From: Gillisia hiemivivida
GTDB lineage: Bacteria > Bacteroidota > Bacteroidia > Flavobacteriales > Flavobacteriaceae
Assembly (NCBI RefSeq): GCF_007997295.1
Contig: NZ_VORY01000001.1
Location: 62,001 to 126,000, forward strand
Length of the DNA stretch: 64,000 nt
Reading direction: 5' to 3'
Each line of letters starts with the position of its first letter. The first letter of the stretch is position 1. The position numbers were made by a program, and so were the translations under genes. A model generated the notes under the pieces. The model was not told the origin of the DNA. It saw only the letters and a list, made by a program, of their open reading frames with translations, and did not search any database. Positions 6,794 to 14,760 of the stretch are shown here, piece by piece.

Positions 6794-9739
6794 TTATTCT
6801 ATAATCGCATCATATAATATCTGCTGAATATTGGTTCTGGTATTTAGTTTATAAAGCAAGGTGTTGTCTCGGGTAGGTTGCACTCTGTTGGAGAGAAAAA
6901 TAAATAAGAGTTTAGTTTCAGGGTCCATCCAAACCATGGTGCCAGTATAGCCCGTGTGTCCGAAACTAGCATCGCTAGCAGAGATTGCAGTGTTTCCGTT
7001 TAATGAGCGTTCATCTAAAGATGGTTTGTCAAAACCTAAACCTCTTCTATTCCCGTTTTCAGGAAATTGATATTTCGTGAATTCTTCTAAAGTGGCTTCA
7101 GAAATATAATTGACTCCACCATAAGTTCCATTATTAAGATACATCTGCATCAATTTAGCTACATCATTTGCGTTGGAAAAAAGGCCAGCATTCCCGGAAA
7201 CACCGCTCATCATTATAGCACCTTCATCATACACTTTTCCATGAATAGTTCTTTTTCTGAAGAAAAAATCGTTCTCGGTAGGAATAATTTTATCCAGATC
7301 ATATTTCTTCATTGGGTTATAAGTAAGGCTAGTTGAACCTAACTTATCATAGAAATTAGCATCTAAATAACTTGTAAATTCTTCTTTAGATAGCTTTTCA
7401 ATAATGCTTGGAAACAAATAAAAGGCAAGTCCGGAATAAAGATATTTTTGTTCTTTTTCCAGGTCAGATCTTTTGATCTGCTTAAAGATCTCTTTCTGAT
7501 AATTCTTAAAAAGCCACATATTCTCAGCAATCTTTACAGGAAATCTTGCCGAAGAATCCTTCTTAATCGTTTTCCACTTATAGGTCCCATTTCTTCTAAG
7601 AGTAGTTTCCCAATAAGGAATCCATGATTTAAAGCCTGCTTGATGTGCGAGGATCTTTCTCATGGAAATACCCGACTTATTAGAGTTTTCGAAATAAGGG
7701 AGGTACGCATCTATTCCTGCCTCCAAACTAAATTTCCCTTCATCCTTCAACTTCATTAAAGCTGGCAAGACAGAGGTTATTTTAGTAACCGATGCCAGAT
7801 CATATAGATCTGATAATTTCACTTTTGTGGTGTCTGAATAGCTTTGGGAACCATAAGCTTTATGAAAAACCACTTTTTGATCTCTTGCAACAAGTATTTG
7901 TCCTCCGGGAATAGCTTTTAGATCCATTGCCTGTTGCATGAGGGAATCAATCTTTCTATTCAAAAATTTGGCATTCATATTTGCATCTTCGGGCAAAGTA
8001 TATTTAAATCTTAGTCCGCCAGAAATAATTAATCCATCTCCTTCTTTATATTTCTCTCCAATACTTACAGGAAGTTTTCCATTGGCTCCTACTCCACCAA
8101 AGATCAATTGCGCTGCTAAGTCTTCTGAATTTTTACTGTCCTGATAAGTCAGGATCAAGGCCGAAGCACTTTCCGCAACCTCAAGATTTGCTAAGGAATA
8201 TGGATTCTTGAAAAATGTAAGAATGCTTTTCTTCGTTTCAGCGATAGCTTTCAGAAATGATTGCACTTCCGCAGAGATCTTCATATTGTTTCTAGGATAC
8301 TTGCTGTCATCATGCAGTCCGATGATCACAAGATTGAATTCTGAAATATTATTTTTTATCGAATCCAATTCAGCTTTAGTTGCTTCATAAGGGATATTGA
8401 AATGATTTATTTTTGAATACAATCCCAAAGTCTTCTGAAACTGATAGTTTGCTTCCCCGCCAACAGAAATAGAAGCAATTTTTAAGGTGTCAAGTCTTCG
8501 TAATGGCAATAGTTCTGACTCATTCCTTAGAACCGTTAAGGAAGCTTCGGTAAGGTTTCTATTCAACAATTCTGCCTTAGAAGAATTAAGATCTTTGCCT
8601 ATATTCTTTAAATCTATTGGTTTGTATTTGTTAAGTCCAACCCATTGTTTTATAGCTAGAATTTTTCTGCAACGATCATCGATCTCCTTTTGAGAGATCA
8701 ATCCTTTCTTAATTGCTTTTTTGATCTCTTCAATTGCTTTAGGAACATCTTCTGTAAATTCCAGAAGATCGTTTCCGGCTAGAATTGCATCTTTATCGAC
8801 AACACCGGGAGAATTATCTTTGGTAACGCCTTTCATATTCATTGCATCGGTAACTATTAACCCCTGAAAACCAAGTTCCTCTTTCAATAAGCCCGAAATA
8901 ATAGGTTTAGAAAGTGTTGAGGGAACTCCAGTGGAGTCTAAGGCTGGGACATCTAGATGTGCCACCATAACGCCACCAATTCCCGCTTTTATGATCTCTC
9001 TGAAAGGGTATAATTCTGTGTTGTCTAATCTAGCTCTGGAATGCATTATTCTGGGCAAGGCATAATGAGAATCGGTATCGGTATCTCCATGACCGGGAAA
9101 GTGCTTTGCTGTAGGTAACACACCGTGCTCTTGCAAGCCAAGCATATAGGCAATTCCTTTTTCTGCTACTTTCACTTTATTCTCCCCAAAAGACCTAAAA
9201 TTGATCACAGGATTTGCAGCATTATTATTTACATCTACCACTGGGGCAAAATTTAAATGCAGTCCTACCCGCTTGATCTGTTTGGCAACTTCAACTCCCA
9301 TAGCATAGATCAAACTATCATTTTGAAGGGCACCTAAACTCATCTGAAAAGGATAACTTATAGTACTATCCAAACGCATCCCAATTCCCCATTCCGCATC
9401 TATCGCTCCTAATAATGGTACGTTTGAAGCTTCCTGATATTTATTCATCAGTTTAACCTGACGCACTGGCCCGCCCTGAAAAAAGATAAGTCCACCGATC
9501 TTTTGTTTCTTTACCAGCTTTAAAATTTCTTGCTTATGTTCTTCTCCTCTATTGGAATAAGCAGCAACCATTATAAGTTGGGCAATTCTTTCTTCTTTGG
9601 ACAAAGTTGTCATTACAGAATCTACCCAAACGCTGTGGGTGAATTTTAAAAATCCAGGTGATTTTATAGAATCCTTTTGGGCATACCCGGAAAGGTTAAA
9701 GCAGAAAAATACTAAGCAAAGGAATTTGAAAGATCGCAT
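6794..9739 (-). CDS. Exported NagZ-type glycosidase fused to a class C beta-lactamase-like (AmiE-like) hydrolase
   Basis: A 981-residue two-enzyme fusion with a signal peptide (residues 1-20, ending SGYAQ). Residues about 45-370 are a glycoside hydrolase family 3 beta-N-acetylhexosaminidase: KHFPGHGDTDTDSH carries the Asp223-His225 general-acid dyad typical of NagZ, and VTDAMNM carries nucleophile Asp298. A GH3 C-terminal-like domain follows (about 390-570). Residues about 590-980 are a serine beta-lactamase/esterase domain with SVTK (Ser650, Lys653), YSG at 768 and HTG at 928. In Bacillus subtilis, separate NagZ and AmiE proteins remove GlcNAc and then the peptide from MurNAc; here both would sit in one exported chain. 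The peptidoglycan-recycling neighbours support that role. Confidence 0.88.
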   Translation of the reverse strand: MRSFKFLCLVFFCFNLSGYAQKDSIKSPGFLKFTHSVWVDSVMTTLSKEERIAQLIMVAAYSNRGEEHKQEILKLVKKQKIGGLIFFQGGPVRQVKLMNKYQEASNVPLLGAIDAEWGIGMRLDSTISYPFQMSLGALQNDSLIYAMGVEVAKQIKRVGLHLNFAPVVDVNNNAANPVINFRSFGENKVKVAEKGIAYMLGLQEHGVLPTAKHFPGHGDTDTDSHYALPRIMHSRARLDNTELYPFREIIKAGIGGVMVAHLDVPALDSTGVPSTLSKPIISGLLKEELGFQGLIVTDAMNMKGVTKDNSPGVVDKDAILAGNDLLEFTEDVPKAIEEIKKAIKKGLISQKEIDDRCRKILAIKQWVGLNKYKPIDLKNIGKDLNSSKAELLNRNLTEASLTVLRNESELLPLRRLDTLKIASISVGGEANYQFQKTLGLYSKINHFNIPYEATKAELDSIKNNISEFNLVIIGLHDDSKYPRNNMKISAEVQSFLKAIAETKKSILTFFKNPYSLANLEVAESASALILTYQDSKNSEDLAAQLIFGGVGANGKLPVSIGEKYKEGDGLIISGGLRFKYTLPEDANMNAKFLNRKIDSLMQQAMDLKAIPGGQILVARDQKVVFHKAYGSQSYSDTTKVKLSDLYDLASVTKITSVLPALMKLKDEGKFSLEAGIDAYLPYFENSNKSGISMRKILAHQAGFKSWIPYWETTLRRNGTYKWKTIKKDSSARFPVKIAENMWLFKNYQKEIFKQIKRSDLEKEQKYLYSGLAFYLFPSIIEKLSKEEFTSYLDANFYDKLGSTSLTYNPMKKYDLDKIIPTENDFFFRKRTIHGKVYDEGAIMMSGVSGNAGLFSNANDVAKLMQMYLNNGTYGGVNYISEATLEEFTKYQFPENGNRRGLGFDKPSLDERSLNGNTAISASDASFGHTGYTGTMVWMDPETKLLFIFLSNRVQPTRDNTLLYKLNTRTNIQQILYDAIIE

Positions 9740-9745
9740 AGTGAT

Positions 9746-10963
9746 TTACTTTTGGGCATCTATTTTTCCGTAGAGATCACTTTGTGAAAGTCGAATTACT
9801 TTTTCGCTGTCCGGCAAAATTCTCTTAGTTCTAAGGTATCTGTTGTAATTATATTCGTCAAAATCTGCAGCAGTGGTATCTGTAGTGCTAATATGAACGT
9901 TCCCCAAAGAATGAATAAATTGCTTATCGCCTATCCACATTCCAACATGTACCACCTTCTCTGAAGTAGAATCTGTTGCTTTTCTTCCGAAGAATAAAAG
10001 GTCTCCAGGAATCAATTTTTCAAAGTTTCTGGTAGAATCAATCAGTTTTCCGGCATGGACTTGTTGAGAAGCATCCCTTGGTAAAACAATTCCATTCAAG
10101 AAATAAATAGTTTTAGTGAATCCGCTACAATCTACTCCTTTAGAAGAAGTGCCACCCCATAAATAAGGTAATCCCATCAAAGATCTGGAAGTGTTTACCA
10201 AATTTTCTTCGGAAGGATCTAAAGATTTTATCCATTCTGGATATAATTTAGCTTCGTCTTTTTTAATAAAAGCAGTAGTTCCCGAAGGATATTTAACCTC
10301 ATAAAAAAAGCCTTTTTCACTCACTATTTCTACAACATTCCCTGCAACAAGATCTGAAACTACTTGTGCTTTATCGGAAGCTTCAATATAGGAAGATCCA
10401 AAAGTATTTGTGAAAATAAGTTTAGGTTTGTTCAGCCATATTTCCATTTCTGAGTCCGACATCAATTGGATTCCGCCTTGATCTACCCATGCTAAATATT
10501 TGTCTGGAGTTTGCACCAAATACCAATCACCTTCTTTTTTGAGAACATTTAAAGGGGTTCCCATAGTGGCCTGTGTAGCTAATTCTGCAGAGTGTGCCGG
10601 ATTAGATCTAATATTCGCTACTGAGATCTTAACCACAGCATTTGAGGTGTTCTTAAGCTCACCCTCTGGTAAAAGATGTAAACTATCTGTAAATTCAATG
10701 TTTTTAGCTGCTAATTGAGATCGCAAGCTATTAACCGCATCGGGAAGATTTGAATCTCCTTTCACTATCAATTTACCATCCTTCTTATAAGATTCAACTT
10801 CAAAAAGAGCTACTCGCTTATCTGGAACATATTCATTTTTAACCTCTAAAATAATAGAATCTGCTTCTGAATTTGTTTCTTCTTTCTCCTCCTTTTTATC
10901 ACAGGAGGTTATTACTAACCCAATTGCCGCTAGTCCAATTACACTTTTTATATATTTTCTCAT
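9746..10963 (-). CDS. NlpC/P60 peptidoglycan endopeptidase lipoprotein with SH3-like domains
   Basis: A 405-residue lipoprotein: the signal GLAAIGLVITSC puts the lipidated Cys at 21. Two bacterial SH3-like domains (about 112-168 and 180-240, the first with ANIRSNPAHSAELATQATMG) precede a C-terminal NlpC/P60 cysteine peptidase. Catalytic residues are visible as Cys279 (GVDCSGF), His339 (VVHVGMWIG) and probably His351. Family members cut the gamma-D-Glu to diamino-acid bond of stem peptides, releasing L-Ala-D-Glu, the substrate of the epimerase encoded just upstream. Six bases separate it from the NagZ fusion, so the two are probably cotranslated. Compare YkfC of the Bacillus ykf recycling genes. 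Confidence 0.9.
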   Translation of the reverse strand: MRKYIKSVIGLAAIGLVITSCDKKEEKEETNSEADSIILEVKNEYVPDKRVALFEVESYKKDGKLIVKGDSNLPDAVNSLRSQLAAKNIEFTDSLHLLPEGELKNTSNAVVKISVANIRSNPAHSAELATQATMGTPLNVLKKEGDWYLVQTPDKYLAWVDQGGIQLMSDSEMEIWLNKPKLIFTNTFGSSYIEASDKAQVVSDLVAGNVVEIVSEKGFFYEVKYPSGTTAFIKKDEAKLYPEWIKSLDPSEENLVNTSRSLMGLPYLWGGTSSKGVDCSGFTKTIYFLNGIVLPRDASQQVHAGKLIDSTRNFEKLIPGDLLFFGRKATDSTSEKVVHVGMWIGDKQFIHSLGNVHISTTDTTAADFDEYNYNRYLRTKRILPDSEKVIRLSQSDLYGKIDAQK

Positions 10964-11006
10964 TTCAAAATTTTCTGTTTGTATTTAAATCTAGTTTAAT
11001 AGAAAT

Positions 11007-11182
11007 TGTCATTCCAGACTGATTGCTATCGGTAAATCTCTATAAAATGAGATTTTTCTTTGTCATTCCGACGAAGGAGGAATCTCGATATAAAGAGATT
11101 CTTCACTCCATTACATTGCGTTCAGAATGACACACTTTTAAAATCTTTTATAAAAAGCATCTCAACTCCGCTCGATGTGACA
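11007..11182. repeat. REP-like intergenic repeat cluster with imperfect inverted repeats
   Basis: The gap between the epimerase and endopeptidase genes holds repeated units starting TGTCATTCC. One unit opens at 11007, a second runs from 11061 (TGTCATTCCGACGAAGGAGG) to 11132, where it closes with GAATGACA; its core has AATCTC and GAGATT facing each other across GATATAAA. A further half-unit ends CTCGATGTGACA at 11171-11182. This matches a kind of palindromic intergenic repeat that I know from Flavobacteriaceae, where such units are dispersed in the genome. It could fold in the operon transcript and set relative expression. Confidence 0.7.
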
Positions 11183-11187
11183 TTTAG

Positions 11188-12198
11188 TCAAAGCAACTCA
11201 ACTCCTGTTCCATTTCTCTCAGGAAATATAATTTTTCCATTTGCTAATTTGACGCCATCTGCAATGTCATTTTTCAGCAATAGTGCGCCATCCATATCCA
11301 CATAATCTAGCAAAGGCAATAGTTGTGCTATTGCAGAAATACCCACACTAGATTCGGTCATACAACCTACCATGATTTTCAAATTTAGTTTTCTGGCTTC
11401 AGAAATCATTCGTAATGCAGGAGTAATTCCGCCGCATTTAGTGAGTTTTATGTTGATGCCATGGAAAAATTCACTGCATTTTACAACATCCTTTTCTACT
11501 AAGCAACTTTCATCTGCGATTATAGATAAGACCGAATTTTTAAACACTTCCGGCATCCCTTCATTATTATCTGCAGCTAAAGGTTGTTCAATAAACTCAA
11601 CATTTAATTCCTTTAATTTTATAGCGTTTTGTATGGTTTCTTCTACTCCCCAGGCACCATTTGCATCTACCCTAAAAGTTGAATCGGTATGTTTTCTTAG
11701 TTCCTTAATGATCCTAACATCATCTGTAGTTCCCAGTTTTATTTTATAGACCGGCCAAGGAAACTGACGGATCTTATCGATCATTTTCTCAACAGAATCT
11801 ATTCCAATGGTATAATTGGTGATCGGAAGATCCTTTAGCTCTAAGCCCCACATTTTGTAAAGAGGCTGGCCGTTGTTTTTTCCATGCAGATCGTGCAGCG
11901 CCATATCTAAAGCACATTGTGCAAATGGCTGATCTTTTAATAGCGGATAAGTAAGTTCCCAAAGTGCTTCTGGATTTTGCTGAATATTCTCCTTTAAAAT
12001 TTGTCCCACCTTTTTAATCGCAGCAATCATTCCTTCTGCAGAAACACCGTAATAGGAAGTGGCAGCAGCTTCGCCATATCCTGTGTAATTGCCTTCAGAA
12101 ATAGCGACGATCAAGGTTTCTTGAAAATTTCTAGACCCATGCGAAATGGTAAAAGTGTCCTTTAGTTCCAGATCGAAGGTGAAGAATTCCAGTTTCAT
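11188..12198 (-). CDS. L-Ala-D/L-Glu epimerase (enolase superfamily dipeptide epimerase)
   Basis: A 336-residue muconate-lactonizing-enzyme-type member of the enolase superfamily. Catalytic features visible by count: the KxK pair Lys152/Lys154 (YKIKLG), metal ligands Asp178 (RVDANGAW), Glu204 (EFIEQPL) and Asp229 (IADES), and the opposite-face Lys251 (INIKLTKCGG). This set is typical of dipeptide epimerases, which convert L-Ala-D-Glu from stem peptides to L-Ala-L-Glu for catabolism. The gene lies 15 bp downstream of the DigH-like gene and upstream of the NlpC/P60 gene, which fits peptidoglycan recycling. Enolase-superfamily specificity cannot be proven from sequence alone, but context makes Ala-Glu likely. 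Confidence 0.87.
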   Translation of the reverse strand: MKLEFFTFDLELKDTFTISHGSRNFQETLIVAISEGNYTGYGEAAATSYYGVSAEGMIAAIKKVGQILKENIQQNPEALWELTYPLLKDQPFAQCALDMALHDLHGKNNGQPLYKMWGLELKDLPITNYTIGIDSVEKMIDKIRQFPWPVYKIKLGTTDDVRIIKELRKHTDSTFRVDANGAWGVEETIQNAIKLKELNVEFIEQPLAADNNEGMPEVFKNSVLSIIADESCLVEKDVVKCSEFFHGINIKLTKCGGITPALRMISEARKLNLKIMVGCMTESSVGISAIAQLLPLLDYVDMDGALLLKNDIADGVKLANGKIIFPERNGTGVELL

Positions 12199-12213
12199 AG
12201 TTGATTTTTATAA

Positions 12214-13845
12214 CTAGAGTTTTATCTCTTTAAAATCGCTTTCATTACCTGTTCTTCCAACAGCAGTTACTCCTACTGCCAATAAAGGCATTTTCTTTCC
12301 GTTCTCAATAAGTAGTTTGTCAATGTCTAGATTGGTTTCTTTTCCACTTAATATTTTATATTCCCAGCTTGAAGCATATTTGTAATAAACCACCCAATTT
12401 GAGATCTCTTGAGTATCTGCTTTTTCCCATGCTATATTAATTTTTCCTCCTTCAGAAATAATTTGAGTCTTTGGCGCTGCTGGCGACTTTTTGTTCAGCC
12501 ACGGGCTAGCCGGTATTAAGGCTTCGTTTTTATATGGACCCTCTATTAATCCTTTAGAAATATTAGGGTATTTAAGCAAAGAGCCTATGCTCCAATGAAC
12601 GGCTCCTTTGCTGTCTGGCAACATTCCTCGAGTAAGCATGATTTGGTTGATGGTTTCATCTACATTCTTGGTATCTCCCCCAAAATCTATATTTATTCCT
12701 GGCCATAAATGGCGTTTTTCGCTGTTCTCACTTTCCCACCATCCCAATAACACTGGAAAACTCTGAGCCGTTTGGTTGATCTTCCAATACAACTGAGGTG
12801 TAAAATAATCTATCCAGCCTTTATTCAACCATAATTTGGCATCGGCATATAATTCATTGTATTGATCCAAGCCAGAGATAGATTTTGGAAATCCCGGTCT
12901 CCAGATTCCAAACGGACTTATTCCGAATTTAACCTCCGGTTTTTCAGCTTTAATATCTTTATAGATACGCTCTACAAAACCATTTACTTCATCTCTTCTC
13001 CAATCTGGTTTAGTAAGCTTTCCGCCTGTTTTTAAATAGGCTTGGTAACTTTCTGAATCTGGAAAATCCTGCCCTTTATTATAAGATGCATAAGGATAGA
13101 AGTAATCGTCGAAATGAATTCCGTCTATATCATATCTTTTAACGATATCCATAACCACAGCAGCAGAATGATCTTGTGTTGTCTGTTTGGAAGGATCCAT
13201 CCACCACATTCCGTTATTTAAACTCACCATAAATTCCGGATGCATTTTTACCGTAGATTTTGGACCAACTACTCCACCTGTAGAATGATGTGCACGATAT
13301 GGGTTTAACCAAACATGTAATTCCATCCCGCGATTATGGGCTTCGTTCACCCAAAATTCCAAAGGATCGTAATATGGATCCGGAGCTTTTCCTTGTTCCC
13401 CAGACAAAAAGAAGGACCAAGGTTCTAAATCACTTTTATATAAGGCATCTGCCTGAGGCCTTGCCTGAAAGATCACAGCATTGAAATTATGATCCTTTAA
13501 ATAATCTAAAAGCGCGAGTGCTTCTTTTTGTTGTTGTGCGGTAGAAAGTCCAGATTTACTTGGCCAATTTATGTTTGCAACAGTAGCAACCCAAGCCGCT
13601 CTAAATTCGCGCATTGCAGTTGGCCCTTTGCTGTCTTTAAGTTCTACTATTGGCTCTTCAATTTCCGGATTCTCTATAATTTCTACGGAAGGAATTGGTC
13701 TCTCGGGAACGTTCTTATTTAATACTTCCGGAACCTCCTGTTTCGGTTTTTCCGGAGATTTTGTAACGGCTTTTTTAGCTGAACAAGCTGAAAGTAGCGT
13801 CAGACTCACAAATAGAAGCGCAAGAATGATTTTATTTCTACGCAT
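12214..13845 (-). CDS. DigH-like glycosyl hydrolase lipoprotein (GHL10/DUF187 family)
   Basis: A 543-residue lipoprotein (LSAC, Cys21) with a Pro-rich linker to about residue 75, then a GHL10 TIM-barrel domain (about 78-390: MREFRAAWVATVANINWPSK, FQARPQADALY, HVWLNPYRA, DGIHFDDYFYPY, KFGISPFGIWR, DYFTPQLYW) and a C-terminal fibronectin-III-like domain. E. coli DigH (YddW) of this family cleaves peptide-free (denuded) glycan strands at the divisome. Here it sits in a peptidoglycan-recycling block, where it would shorten glycan strands for the NagZ fusion. Lipid anchoring suggests a membrane-bound periplasmic or surface enzyme. Family assignment is strong; the glycan substrate is inferred from the family and context. 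Confidence 0.85.
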   Translation of the reverse strand: MRRNKIILALLFVSLTLLSACSAKKAVTKSPEKPKQEVPEVLNKNVPERPIPSVEIIENPEIEEPIVELKDSKGPTAMREFRAAWVATVANINWPSKSGLSTAQQQKEALALLDYLKDHNFNAVIFQARPQADALYKSDLEPWSFFLSGEQGKAPDPYYDPLEFWVNEAHNRGMELHVWLNPYRAHHSTGGVVGPKSTVKMHPEFMVSLNNGMWWMDPSKQTTQDHSAAVVMDIVKRYDIDGIHFDDYFYPYASYNKGQDFPDSESYQAYLKTGGKLTKPDWRRDEVNGFVERIYKDIKAEKPEVKFGISPFGIWRPGFPKSISGLDQYNELYADAKLWLNKGWIDYFTPQLYWKINQTAQSFPVLLGWWESENSEKRHLWPGINIDFGGDTKNVDETINQIMLTRGMLPDSKGAVHWSIGSLLKYPNISKGLIEGPYKNEALIPASPWLNKKSPAAPKTQIISEGGKINIAWEKADTQEISNWVVYYKYASSWEYKILSGKETNLDIDKLLIENGKKMPLLAVGVTAVGRTGNESDFKEIKL

Positions 13846-13918
13846 AGTTTTTATTGGGGTTATAAGTGAATTTTTGAAGTCTTCTTAAAGTAAAAACTAC
13901 TAAAGAGTTCCAACTATT

Positions 13919-14737
13919 TTAAAGCTCATTTTTATATTTTTTAAGCACCTCTCGAACATTCTTATGCTCTTGAAGCATTTTTGCAGCCAATTGCTCTTCC
14001 ACATTCAGCTCTGCCATGATCATTCTAATTCCGCGATCTACAAGCTTACTATTAGAAAGCTGCATATCTACCATTTTATTGCCTTTTACCTTGCCTAATT
14101 TTATCATGACTGCAGTAGAGATCATGTTTAAAACCAATTTTTGGGAAGTTCCAGATTTCATTCTAGTGCTTCCGGTTACAAACTCAGGACCAACTACAAT
14201 TTCTAATGGATATTCTACAGCCTTAGATAATGCCGAATCTTCATTATTGGTGATACATGCAGTTGCAAGTCCGTTCTTTCTGGCTTCTTTTACACCTCCA
14301 ATTACATAAGGAGTGCTTCCAGAAGCTGCAATACCAAGTAGAACATCATTTTTATTAATATTGAATTTTTGAAGATCTTTCCAGGCCTGTTCTTGATCAT
14401 CCTCTGCATTTTCTACCGCTTTTCGTAGTGCTCCATCGCCACCTGCAATTAAACCGATAATTACATTATCTGAAACTCCAAATGTTGGCGGGCATTCTGA
14501 GGCATCTAATACTCCTAACCGTCCGCTGGTTCCTGCTCCAATATAGAAAAGTCGGCCATTGTGCTTGGAGATCTTATCCACTATCACATTAACCACTTCT
14601 TCGATCTTCGGGATAATCTTTTCTATGGCTTGGGGAACTTTTTTGTCTTCAGCATTCATGTTCTTCAGCAATGCTGAAGTGCTCATTTTTTCCAGATCCT
14701 CATAATTAGAACTCTGCTCTGTGGTCTTCTGATTCAT
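13919..14737 (-). CDS. murQ: N-acetylmuramic acid 6-phosphate etherase
   Basis: A cytoplasmic SIS-domain enzyme that removes D-lactate from MurNAc-6-phosphate, giving GlcNAc-6-phosphate. The family signature is clear: FYIGAGTSGRLGVLDASECP with the phosphate-binding loop and catalytic Glu, GIAASGSTPYVIG, and VTGSTRMKSGTSQK. I use ATG at 14737 (272 residues, opening MNQKTTEQSSNYEDL), which matches relatives; a TTG at 14758 would add seven residues and nearly abut the transporter. It lies just downstream of the MFS gene and upstream of the DigH-like gene. The MurNAc kinase that makes its substrate is not in this window. Confidence 0.95.
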   Translation of the reverse strand: MNQKTTEQSSNYEDLEKMSTSALLKNMNAEDKKVPQAIEKIIPKIEEVVNVIVDKISKHNGRLFYIGAGTSGRLGVLDASECPPTFGVSDNVIIGLIAGGDGALRKAVENAEDDQEQAWKDLQKFNINKNDVLLGIAASGSTPYVIGGVKEARKNGLATACITNNEDSALSKAVEYPLEIVVGPEFVTGSTRMKSGTSQKLVLNMISTAVMIKLGKVKGNKMVDMQLSNSKLVDRGIRMIMAELNVEEQLAAKMLQEHKNVREVLKKYKNEL

Positions 14738-14760
14738 GGGTTTTATTTCAATAGACAAAT

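Noticed and set aside
11060-11305. 81-codon plus-strand frame over the repeat region
   Set aside because: It is created by the repeat units and the antisense of the epimerase end; no protein-like pattern.
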